The position numbers were made by a program, and so were the translations under genes. The notes under the pieces were generated by a model that saw nothing but the letters and a program-made list of their open reading frames with translations, had not been told where the DNA came from and did not search any database. From positions 508,370-530,351 of the forward strand of contig NW_003120924.1 of assembly GCF_000003605.2 (NCBI RefSeq): a stretch of 21,982 nt of DNA. The letters run 5' to 3'. Numbering within the stretch: position 1 is the first letter of the stretch; every line of letters begins with the position of its first letter. The stretch is from Saccoglossus kowalevskii. Taxonomy: Eukaryota > Hemichordata > Enteropneusta > Harrimaniidae. Positions 1 to 9,361 of this stretch are shown here, piece by piece.

Positions 1-179
1 TCATTTTCTTGGAATACTAACGACTGTTTATCAAGACGACATTTTATGGTTTTTCGTACTATTAAAATGCTCAAGATTTCACCCGAGGCACTGGTCCAGA
101 TTGCAGACGTTTTCTTAGCACGATTGAAGTACTACCCGCCAACTCAGGAAGACACACAGACTTTCTCAATGGACTGTCT

Positions 180-197
180 ATATATCTATAGATATAT
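180..197. repeat. Perfect 18-bp AT-rich palindrome
   Basis: ATATATCTATAGATATAT is its own reverse complement. It could extrude a small cruciform, but such palindromes also arise by chance in AT-rich DNA. Confidence 0.9.
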
Positions 198-246
198 TCA
201 ATTGGCAGTCTAGCTCGGGTCCCTGGATGATTCCCGCCATTTTTCA

Positions 247-278
247 TGAATGCCACATCGCCTGAATGCCACATCGCC
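247..278. repeat. Perfect 16-bp tandem duplication
   Basis: TGAATGCCACATCGCC occurs twice without a gap (247-262 and 263-278). It is a recent small duplication or slippage product with no evident function. Confidence 0.95.
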
Positions 279-1415
279 GTTCCTCTATATACAGTGATTG
301 AGATCTACCTACTAGTAGACTCAATTTTCAGTCTGTGTTCCCGTAAATATACTAGTACATTCCAGTTTTTGCATGCTTCCCCCCGGCGGTGATATTTTTT
401 TTAAAGATATGCTGCATGATGCAAGCAAGCGACTCACTTGCGGCCATTGGTATTCGCTGTAGCGTGGCGACGAGGGGCTGAAACCGAGTCTGTGATTCAT
501 CCAACTGACTTCAAACTATGTTAACGGAAATATTTGACAAACCAATTTGATTCGATCTAAATCAATCAAGGTCGACGCTGTGTACTATTTAACTACGATG
601 TCAGTGATGCAATCAAAGTCTATGTATGTGTTACCATGGAAATATATCTACAGTATGAAGAACGTCTCCATACCAACCAAAGCTGAAATGTAGTTTCAAT
701 AATTGTGTTTATTTTGGCATTCTCTCCCCTTCATCCTCCGGCTACCGCTAAGCTCAAAACATCTAAATTTGGTAAAAAATGGCATAATATCCAGACTTTT
801 GTTTCGAAGTCAGATCCATTTTTAGGATTTTTCTTTCTCCTGAAAATTTTAATCCCTATCAGGGGAATGGTCGAGAAAAGTAACCATTATCTGTTTCCGA
901 CGTGGAAATCCCCGGGAAGGTAACATTAAGAAATGATGCAATAATCGTTGTTAGCGTATAATACAGTAATATAATAGCGTATTAACAATCTTCACCCAGT
1001 GTATTATAAATTATTGGGAATCCTTACCATTTTTTTTATTGTACATCTAAAAATATCACGGGAAATGTTTCAGCAAAATGCTTCCATATGTTACGTAGAG
1101 AAAGGTAGTTTTTTAACGGAACGTACGCGCCAGTCGATGGTATTCTTATGATCATTACGACATATTTAAATTAGCTATAGATAACATTTGGCCAAGTGAA
1201 TATTTAAACATATCTTCCTGTGTTTTTTTCTACTCGTTGGAGCCAGAATATTTTTGATATCTCGCCTTTCTATTCCGTATTTTTTTAACTGAACTGATAA
1301 ATTGTTGATGTAGGCACGACTTCATTGTTGCACGGCGCTCTTCGGATATACGAAAGACAACTGTGCAAAACGGAACCAGTAGTAGTTTGCAATGATATTT
1401 AAAATCCGTGATAAT

Positions 1416-1712
1416 AAATGGCGGTGTTCGTCGCGTCACGCATGCGCGAGATATGGGTCTCATATGAACAAAGATGGCGACTTTGACTGTTGTGTAGAGT
1501 ACAAACCTATACGTTTTTAAGCTTTAACTATATAATTACTTAAATTGGTGATTGGAAGGTATTGAAGGAGTCACCTGCGGTAATTAGTGCATGTTGCACC
1601 CAGGTCAAAACTCGTACTCATGATTTCCGTTAGAAGAGAGCATTGGATTGTGGGAAAATCAATGTTTATCAACACAAATGTTGCACATGCGCGGCGAAAC
1701 CGATCTCCGCAT
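1416..1712 (-). mobile_element. MITE family B, copy 1 (about 297 bp)
   Basis: Read on this strand it begins ATGGCGGTGTTCGTCGCGTC and ends CACATGCGCGGCGAAACC...CTCCGCAT, an eroded inverted repeat. Its interior is the reverse complement of the element at 19289-19593. Shared blocks include GATATGGGTCTCATATGAAC, AAGATGGCGACTTTGACTGT, ATTGGATTGTGGGAAAATCA and ATGTTTATCAACACAAATGT. The ends are less regular than in the right-hand copy, suggesting an older insertion. The minus label means inverted relative to that copy. Confidence 0.8.
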
Positions 1713-2042
1713 AATATATTGACATTTCTGGTGCATATCTATATTTTAGAAACAGTGCCCACAACAGCTTAAGTGGGTCGGGTTTTCATGGCAGTTTCTC
1801 CATTCTTCCATTATTGTGGATTTGTACCCGCAAACAAAACCGAATGTGAAATGTCAAAATTGCCAATTCCACATATTTTTGTTTTTGTATCGATTTCTGT
1901 CGCGACAACATTTTTTTATATTTCAATTTTAAATTGTGCTTATTGACGCGGACCGAAATTTTTATATATTGTTGTTGATGATATGAATCGTAATATTGAC
2001 ACAAATTTTACCAAAAATAATTTAATTTAGTGAGTTTCCAGG

Positions 2043-2103
2043 GTGATAATATTCTACCATGATAATATTCGCCCACATCGCATTGCACATACTATTATGC
2101 TCT
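2043..2103 (+). pseudogene. Possible mariner/Tc1 transposase relic (DNxRPH motif)
   Basis: The frame reads VIIFYHDNIRPHRIAHTIML. HDN-x-RPH, followed by A and T at the right spacing, is the signature around the second catalytic Asp of mariner/Tc1-type transposases (commonly HDNARPH). An in-frame TGA lies five codons upstream, and the sequence after residue 20 does not follow the family, so at most a short fragment survives. A chance match is possible. Confidence 0.3.
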
Positions 2104-2309
2104 ATAGTGAAGAATTTAAAAAAGCCGGTCGACCACGAAGTATAAAAGGCAACAAAACCATCGTGGCGTCTTTCTTGTTCCGTATATTATGGGAGTCGCC
2201 CGGCTGGAAGCATCTTTATGTCGACGGACTTTGTTCTTAGATTCAGATAAGATTATCTCGAGTCCATTGTTATTGTTATTGAACACGAAGGTCCGACAAC
2301 GCAGTAAAA

Positions 2310-2319
2310 GGGGGGGGGG
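2310..2319. repeat. Homopolymer G tract (10 G)
   Basis: A run of ten Gs lies within AT-rich DNA. It resembles the expanded G-run of the MITE at 5768, but no family A sequence surrounds it. Confidence 0.9.
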
Positions 2320-4171
2320 TAACAACAAACACCGCCCATGATGCTTTTAAAAATCATATTGTAAAATAAATTGTATTGTGCAAACTGGATACATCTCATC
2401 TTTGACATCATTTTAGTAAAACAAAAAAAAAATGGTTTTGCACATCTTACGTCAGCCACACTTGTCTGAATATATCAGGCTAATCAGACTCTTCACACGT
2501 ATTACAGAATAAGACGCGAAATATCCATTACCGAATTAATATATACGATGTGTAGAATTATGGCTATTTTCTGATTTTTCAAAATGCTTGCTGCTATCCT
2601 GTAAAATATGATTTAAAGTTTGAAACCGGAAACATTACTTTTTATTCTAATTGAAACACAAAATCATTAGTACATGTACTTCTTTCACGAAAGCACAGAA
2701 GCGACAATTTCAGATCGTTATGAGTTTCGTGACGACGTTAATTTAAAAATATTGTGTTGTGTTGTATTGTATTATAAATTCTCTTCGAGGAGACGTTGCC
2801 ACACAGTACAACACAATAATTATTAAAACACACACACACAAAAAAAACGCAATCGGCGCTCAATCGATGTATGAAAAAAACACCTGTTTCATAAAGATAA
2901 AGATATAGTGATGATAATAATAATCGCTCTATTTATACGTCGGGTTTATGCGGCGGATTATTTCATGGGCGGTGCAGTGGTGGATTATCTGTCTGGTCGA
3001 GGAGAACGCCTGGACTACATTAGGACTGGACTCATAGTATGCAGCTTTAAAATAAAGGAAGGTTTTATAGTTGGTAAGTTTTTGAGTCAGGGTCATATAT
3101 TTCACTGAATATGACCATACAACCATTAAAAAGTGTCATCGAACTGTTATCACCCACATGGCGCATGTCAGTCATCGTCATTGTGTCTATAGTGTCAAAA
3201 TCGTGTATATTTATTTTGATTCGTGATTTGTACGTGATTTGCAAATTAATTTGAGAAAATAAAGAATAACAAGCATGGTGAGTAGGTTAGGTGAAGTTTT
3301 TACGATCCAGTAGCTGGTATCACCACTGCGTATCGATATCTATATGACCTAGTGCGGCAATACGTGACCCACCAGCCGGTAAGGCAGTAATAAGAGGACA
3401 CATACATATGTACAATGGTCATCGTCTGAAACAAGCCACAGACTTACCAGACTATTTTGACGAGAGAAATTCATCGCAGATGTTAACACAGTCCTGTTCT
3501 GATTATATCGGTTAATCCTACGTCTGACCCATCGTCGAAACGCCTCCCTGTAACCCACCTATAACGTAATCAGCAGGAACCCAGCGATATGGATGGTGTT
3601 TATGGTAGGGGGCGTTGTCGAGACGTCTCACGTATATTACTACTCAGTTGAAAACAAAGTCCCACACATTAAGAGGATGAATGCTGTTCTTGATACAATG
3701 ATATACCGTGATTACTATTATGTTGTTGTTTGTGTTGCAACTGTGAAAATTTAAAAGATATATATCAAGCGAGTATGCATTATATTTAAGTGGGCGGAGT
3801 AATATATTCAAAGTTTAACATGTAATGCGGTCCAATATACCGTACTCGCGAATGAACTTAGTTGGACGAGACCCAAAGTAATTTGCTATACGTTAAAATA
3901 CAAATTTCAAATTGTTCAACCCCGGTCTTCACTGCCTGGTTCAAAACGGAACAGATTTTGAACAGTACATTGGAGAGGCGGAGTAGAGATAATTACGAGA
4001 GATGTGATCAGTGCAGTGCAATCACAATAACGTTATCAACAACCTTCTTTTCCTAACGATAACAGGTTTTCGTGACGCCAAAGTGACGTAGAAGGTGTCG
4101 TAAGCAATGCCATTCAAACAGATGACTCTGATTGGCTGTACTTCTTGTCATTTTAAATATAGCAAGATTCT

Positions 4172-4189
4172 AAAAAAAAAAAAAAAAAA
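4172..4189. repeat. Homopolymer A tract (18 A)
   Basis: This uninterrupted A-run is followed by AT-rich sequence. It could be a retroposon tail, but no element body is recognisable before it. Confidence 0.9.
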
Positions 4190-4259
4190 CAATATTTTTT
4201 TAATTTGACGGACGACCATAGGTTAAACAATGTGACGTCTTTTACACCCAAGAGTTTCT

Positions 4260-4735
4260 CCGTTTTATTTATTTTTTTAATTTAATGTAGGTTCATAGTT
4301 TATTATTTTCCCGGATTTATATTTTTCTGCATTCATTTCGCTTTTCCACAATGCTATATACGTTGCTTCTATTTGATCACGTGTAATGTAGGCTATTCTT
4401 TGTCTCACTCCAATAATCATCTATCTCATTTTCTACAATTATTTCTTGCATTTATTTTGCCCATTGTGATTGAGTAATAAAATTGTCTCATTTCCTGGTC
4501 TGTTCCATTTTGGCTACACATTTTATACCAATATCTGAGCATCATTCTGCTAATGAATACTGAGATTGGATGTCTCTCTAATTCCACGTGAACTACTAAA
4601 TCTTTTGAAGACTGACGAACTTGTAAATTAAAGTATTTTACACAATTTTTTTTTTATTCTATAGGTTTTATCTGTATATTTATCCGAACCCCATATTAAT
4701 ATATATGATCATCCCCATTGTTTTCATTGTTCCTC
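4260..4735 (-). mobile_element. LINE relic: C-terminal reverse-transcriptase ORF fragment
   Basis: Minus-strand translation gives a chain in the same order as the relic at 18950-20110. WGSDKYTDKTYRIKKKLCKI (about 4690-4635) is followed after a frameshift by KDLVVHVELERHPIS and then MMLRYWYKM. That parallels the IEK...YCKRIL / SYPLL / IKYWLRL order of the right-hand relic. Below it are the weaker frames ENEIDDYWSETKNSLHY and ALWKSEMNAEKYKSGK, which resemble the KLRKYSKFK region. Each step requires a frame change, so this is an old fragment. The boundaries are approximate. Confidence 0.55.
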
Positions 4736-5172
4736 TTTCAGGTTGTTGTGAGGTTTTGTTTAAATAACACAGGTTTTGCACATCAGCATGGTGCAACACT
4801 GTAGCCACGTGTCAGTGCCGAAGTATTGTTTAAAGCTATAATTATGAAGTGAACAGCAAGAGTCGTATGAGCATTATGTTTCCCTCTACGGTAATGAATT
4901 GTGCTGCGTGTATGTGCTGCCCCCAGTGGTGGTAAAATGATAGATATTTCAATGTTACTACCACCTCCTAAGTTAGATATTTTCACTGTCACACATATCC
5001 AGGACTGGTTTATGTGTAATTCCATGAAAGTCCATAAACTATCGGTAAAATCACAGTCCATATAGAAGGATAGACTCGGTTTCATTTTCTCGCCACTGTT
5101 ACCTAACCACGGGCGAGCCACTCGTGTTCAACTACGATTCAAACCAATACCATTGATAATGCCAACAAATTA

Positions 5173-5551
5173 TGTTGCCCTCAAGTCGGAAAATTGAAAA
5201 ATTGGGTCGGTCGGTCGGATTTCTTTTTTAAACTCGTGAAAACTAAGGGTATCGTAAATAGCCGAGGTATATGGGAATCAATCAAACGCATGCTAGATAT
5301 TAAACACAAAAATCAAAGTGTTTCTTTCAGTCTTTTGTATTTAAATACAGATCAACCCGAGTTTCAAAGTCGCCACTTATCCCCCGGGGACCCAGGGGGA
5401 TCAAACAACGGTTCGGGGTCGTTAATTTTTAGTGGAAACTCTTTTACTGCTTAAAATGGCGAGTTTGTAATATTTCGGCCTATTAAAAAAAAAAAAAAAA
5501 AAAACCGCGACCCGATATTTCATATTTTTCGGTCGGTCTCCGAGGGCAACA
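5173..5551. mobile_element. Inverted-repeat element (about 379 bp) with TGTTGCCCTC ends
   Basis: TGTTGCCCTC (5173-5182) and its perfect inverse GAGGGCAACA (5542-5551) bound the segment. Inside, the arms continue imperfectly: CGGAAAATTGAAAAATTGGG on the left pairs with the inverse of CCCGATATTTCATATTTTTCGG on the right, giving arms of roughly 45 bases. The interior holds a GTCG triplication, CCCCCGGGG and a run of 20 A (5485-5504). No convincing target duplication is visible. The open frame within it (from 5194) shows no recognisable protein. Confidence 0.65.
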
Positions 5552-5767
5552 AAACATTTTCTTTGGCCTAACCTACCATGAACTGGATTAGGGTGGGACG
5601 CAGCGTGGAAATCGAGTCCAATATTGCGGTCAATACTGTGGGATATACATAACCATGTAAATGAATAAACATATGTTTTAATTTGACAAAAAAGAAATAC
5701 TTTTTACACTGGAGATGAATTACAATTCAGAATTTCCAACTTACTAACACACCATGCAACGCCTCAT

Positions 5768-5936
5768 TAAAGCGGGGGGGGGGGGGTTGTCACTTGCGCA
5801 CGTGGCGGACGGTTAAAGCGTGTCATTGTTTACAAACGAGCGTCTTCCAATGAGCCTTTTCTTTTTGAGCGTGCGTTGTCATCGCCGCTTGGAGCTCAAT
5901 TCCCAGGCGTGCGCAGGTGACGAACCCTCCACTTTA
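5768..5936. mobile_element. MITE family A, copy 1
   Basis: The left end is TAAAGCGGGGG...TTGTCACTTGCGCA and the right end is its imperfect inverse, TGCGCAGGTGACGAACCCTCC...CTTTA. The interior shares TTTACAAAC, GAGCGTC, ATGAGCCTTT and CTCAATTCCC with the copies near 6740 and 7620. The G-run in the left end has expanded to 13 Gs, probably by slippage. TA flanks both ends. There is no coding capacity, so it would be moved by a transposase supplied elsewhere. Confidence 0.8.
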
Positions 5937-6646
5937 AGCAAATAATTGACATTTCCAAAATGAGCGATACTTCAAGGTTGTGACTTTGAAAAACAGTTGA
6001 CAGGAGAGAATTTTGACACGATACGGGGCACGCATGTCACACATTCCTACTACTGCCCTCTAGAGACGAGAAGATTCTGTGACGTACTGTGATCTTCAGT
6101 CGCATGGCAATAAAAATAATGGTTTTGTGAGGTTTACTATATTATAAATAACTAACGACTTCACAACCGATCAGAGTCGTCTATTTGACTCCTTTGGTGA
6201 TGCCACAGAAGCGCTTCGTCGCTATGATACTTTTAAACAATGCTGATTGGTTATTTCCTTTTATATTATTATATTGCCATGGTTATTTATACATTAACGG
6301 CAAATGTTACCATGGTTACTGGTACATACACGTAATGACGATAATGAAATTACAATTCAATATTACAGCATAGATGTACCTTCATTATAACAGTCACGGC
6401 GCTATATTTGTTCTATATTTATCATTATATAAATATATAAATCCACATATAACTGATTTCTTAAATCAACACTCTTATAGACTTGTTTAGGTCTTTCACA
6501 TTTGCGAGATAAGTTACTGCGGAATATCTAAATATTTACAGATCTGTTTGATCACGTTAATCTGCTAACGATGTGAAAGGAACTATTTAACATCCCCACA
6601 TACCAGGACTAGGTCCGTTAATAAAGTTAATTTTACTTGTGTGAAC
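5937..6646. other. Downstream flank of the PLPP6-like gene, nothing assigned
   Basis: AT-rich DNA holding a short repeated CCATGGTTA (near 6277 and 6310). No protein-like frame is convincing. Confidence 0.55.
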
Positions 6647-6652
6647 TTTATT
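6647..6652 (-). promoter_or_regulatory. Candidate polyadenylation signal AATAAA for the PLPP6-like gene
   Basis: The plus-strand TTTATT reads AATAAA on the minus strand, about 284 bases after the stop codon. I saw no closer AATAAA or ATTAAA between it and the stop. If used, the 3' UTR would contain the whole MITE at 6736-6912. Such hexamers are common by chance in AT-rich DNA. Confidence 0.3.
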
Positions 6653-6735
6653 TAAAATATACACCTGTGCTGCTTGTTGTGATGTAATGAGAAAACACTT
6701 CGTTTGTAGAGAGACTGACTGATGTTTGTTAGAGG

Positions 6736-6912
6736 TAAAAGCGGGGGAGTCGTCATCTGCGCATCCGGGCTGCGCATGCGTCAGTTGGCCATAGCGTGTC
6801 ATTGCTTACAAACAAGCGTCTACCTATAAGCCTTTGCGTTTTTAGCGTGTGTTGTTATCGTCGCTTGGGACTCAATTCCCACGCGTGCGCAGGTGACGAC
6901 CCTCCCGCTTTA
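6736..6912. mobile_element. MITE family A, copy 2, in the 3' UTR of the PLPP6-like gene
   Basis: The ends are TAAAAGCGGGGGAGTCGTCA and, at the right, GTGACGACCCTCCCGCTTTA, an inverted repeat of roughly 28 bases bounded by TA. Compared with copy 4 it carries a small extra segment near the left end that duplicates TGCGCAT. It ends 23 bases from the stop codon, so it should be transcribed as part of the mRNA. Confidence 0.85.
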
Positions 6913-6935
6913 AATATAGGAGACTGCGGTGCTAA

Positions 6936-7315
6936 CTACAACAGGTAAAACGACTGTATGATCATTTGACACGTGTCTACAGACATCCAATGATGATCGA
7001 TGAAAACAAACTGTATCAATCCTATGACAATCCCACCGAAAACATCCAACACATGGTGGCGTCCTAACAGCAACCGCGACACGACGATACTGGTGAGGAA
7101 CATTCCAACGGGGACCATGGTGGTGGCACTTATTTTCGTCTTCGATATTAGGATACACCCGACTAGAACTGACCGTGTACTGTGTCCAGATGGGAAAGAA
7201 AGTCCCGCTGAATTGGCTGAGATGGTTGCAAAAGTATCACTAGTATTCTGGCTTGGACGAGGCCGACGAACCAGAAATTTTACGACCATAACGACGACAA
7301 CATCAATGCAAATTG
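6936..7315 (-). CDS. PLPP6-like: PLPP6-like PAP2 phosphatase, coding exon 2 with the catalytic motifs (residues 137-262)
   Basis: This is the catalytic and last coding exon of the same gene. All three PAP2 motifs are intact: KFLVRRPRP at residues 149-157 (K-x6-RP), PSGH at 178-181, and SRLLLGRHHVLD at 216-227 (SR-x5-H-x3-D). The residues expected to act are H181, H223 and D227. Hydrophobic helices lie around 185-195, 200-217 and 228-243, giving a multi-pass membrane protein with the active site formed by the loops. The spliced product is 262 residues; human PLPP6 is about 295 by my recollection, so this looks full length with a shorter N-terminus. The acceptor reads TTCTCTTACAG before CAATTTGC. 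TAG at 6938-6936 ends the frame. An alternative is another small PAP2 member such as PLPP7, but that relative has degenerate catalytic residues and this one does not. Intact motifs and splice sites suggest a functional gene. Confidence 0.88.
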
Positions 7316-7392
7316 CTGTAAGAGAATGACATGGAATTAATGAAAACGTTGCAAGCATAGGTTGTTATCAAGATATGCACATAATGACACAT

Positions 7393-7518
7393 TAAAGCAA
7401 GGGCGTCGTCACCTGCGCATGCGTCAGACAGCCGTAGCGTGACGTTGTTTACAAACAAACGTCTACCCATGAACCTTTGCGTTTAGAGCGTGCGCATGTG
7501 ACGAACCCTCTGTTTTTA
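7393..7518. mobile_element. MITE family A, copy 3, internally deleted
   Basis: The left end TAAAGCAAGGGCGTCGTCACCT matches the family. The interior TTTACAAACAAACGTCTACCCATGAACC also matches. The block TGTTATCGTCGCTTGGGACTCAATTCCC found in other copies is missing, so this copy is about 40 bases shorter. The right end (GTGACGAACCCTCTGTTTTTA) is eroded. It lies in the intron 77 bases upstream of the acceptor, close to where the branch point is expected. Confidence 0.8.
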
Positions 7519-7619
7519 CTCGAATCTAATTGTTTTTCATTCAAATGAAACTGATTTTATTGAATAATCGAAATACGAACACTAGAATATTTATGTTTTT
7601 TTTTTCTTCCCGACACCAT

Positions 7620-7782
7620 TAAAGCGGGGGAGTCGTCACCTACGCATGCGTCAGGTGGTCATAGCGTGTCAATTTTTACAAACAATGGCATACCCATGAG
7701 CCTTTGCGTTCTCAGCGTGTGTTGTTATCGTTGCTTGGGACTCAATTCCTGCGCGTGCGCAGGTCACGACCCTCCCGCTTTA
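7620..7782. mobile_element. MITE family A, copy 4, intronic
   Basis: The ends are well preserved: TAAAGCGGGGGAGTCGTCAC at the left and CACGACCCTCCCGCTTTA at the right. It has the same orientation and interior as copies 1 and 2. It sits about 100 bases from copy 3 and is bounded by TA. It looks like the least damaged member of the cluster and is a good query for a genome search. Confidence 0.85.
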
Positions 7783-9361
7783 ACTATACCATCGATAGGA
7801 TATATCTTAGAAGCAAATGGCCGCTGAAATGTCGTTGAGAGCGAGAGAGCTGTGACAGGAAATAACGTGGTTCTCTTGCTCTGACTGATTATATGTGCAT
7901 AGTGCGTGGAATTTAAAATCCTACGGGGTTTCCCGTGTTGAAAACTGGGTGTGCGCTAGAGGATTTTGTAAAACAAAATCGTCGCAAGTAAAATCGCTCA
8001 ATGACTTTCAAAGTGTAGGAGAATTGTAAAAAAAAAATGTTAATAAAAATTGCCAGGCATATAACAAAATATTTGCAGAAAACCAAATTTCTTCAATTGG
8101 GTAACCTCTACATATGTGGTCCCGAATACACTTTTCCACTGATATAATTAAATGTATCTCGCTTCAAATATGGAAAAGCATAACAAATAATATAATATAA
8201 TACAGTTAAGTTTTTTAGAGTTCAACAGAATTAGTTTTTTTAAAAATTATTGCTCCACTTTCATCATCTCATGGAACATCAGATGTAAATAAATCATTCT
8301 TACAACGTGTTTGTCTTAGGAATTACTTTCGTAAAAAAAGATGAAAAATATTACTAACATTACCAAACTGTTGTGTGCGAACGAGGTTGAGTTTCACATT
8401 AGTGTTTTCGAATATTGTGTAGCCTCGTTCTAAGGACAACAAAACTCATGCCGGTGGGTGGTCGCTTGGGATTAATTAATTCAGTTCGATTATTCTACGT
8501 AATTATATAAACCAGAATTATGTTTTTTTATGCATGTAGCAAATGTATACTAGTATTTCCTCTCTGAAATTGTTTTGAAAAAAATCAGTTTTACAGAGCA
8601 ATCACATTCTGTCAATAACACACAATGTATTCTGACAACATGCAGTCATTGTTCAAACACTCACAGAAACAGAAACACAAACGTAAATGCGTAGAGTAAA
8701 TCTTTACCTACAATAAAGCACGAATTTGTTCGTCAAATTAGTTTCCCCAATGTATGTGCTGAACTCGTCCCCACTTAAAATAAATATAATAGGAACAGTC
8801 AACAGGCGCGATTCGTGCATTGCGTGTTTCAATTTACTTAAGTTGTCTATTTCCATGTACATTACATACTTCCTTCTTTTTTTTTTCTTTAATACGCCAT
8901 GAAAACGAACACTGACCGTGAAAAGTTGAAAAGGGCAAAATAGATACACATTCCTGTTTACAGTTGTACTGTCCTTCGTAATTCCTCGGACGTGTTAAGG
9001 ACAATGTGAGGTGTACATAGCCATGTTGTTCTAGGTGTGTTACACAAAGTAACCTATTCACCCTGTCGGTGTATGTATAAATTTTAATCCCCTTAGAACA
9101 TCTATCACTTAATCCTCGTTATCCCCTTTGTTGACACAATTTGCATTTGCCATCGACATTTTTCGATCTACCCTCAGTGCCGCTCATCTTCAATACAACT
9201 TTAAGATCGAGAAACTAAACGAAAAAGCAACCTAACATACAGTATTGAAATGTAACTCACTGATTTGCTAACAAAGTAGCAATATACATATCAGCACACC
9301 ATTACTAACACACTGTTAGAATCCATATGATTTATCTAGTCAGCAATTTACTTCTGGCGAT
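7783..9361. other. Intron interior between MITE copy 4 and the minisatellite
   Basis: No gene or repeat was recognised. Minus-strand open frames of 75-81 codons near 8704-9061 overlap each other and show no domain. Confidence 0.55.

Larger units (their letters stand above)
1..1415. other. Left flank, no gene recognised
   Basis: Apart from the small palindrome and the 16-bp duplication, I see only short open frames (up to about 77 codons) with no recognisable domain. Composition is AT-rich and ordinary for intergenic DNA. Confidence 0.6.
2104..4259. other. Intergenic stretch, no gene recognised
   Basis: The stretch holds homopolymer tracts, a CA-rich run near 2828-2840, and an imperfect inverted pair (ATTGTGTTGT near 2751 with ACAACACAAT near 2809). 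A plus frame at 2908-3108 ends close to a good donor-like TTG/GTAAGT at about 3073. Its translation (GGAVVDYLSGRGERLDYI) is unfamiliar and the upstream acceptor is weak, so I do not call an exon. Confidence 0.5.

Noticed and set aside
2908-3108. Possible plus-strand exon ending near a GTAAGT donor
   Set aside because: The upstream acceptor is weak and the translation has no recognisable features; a comparable open frame exists on the opposite strand.
4783-5121. A 112-codon minus-strand open frame, the longest outside tandem repeats and the known gene
   Set aside because: I recognise no domain, the composition resembles intergenic DNA, and neighbouring sequence is transposon-derived. It could be an unrecognised repeat fragment.
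7000-7329. A 109-codon plus-strand open frame
   Set aside because: It is the antisense shadow of the PLPP6-like exon 2, whose PAP2 motifs are unmistakable on the minus strand.
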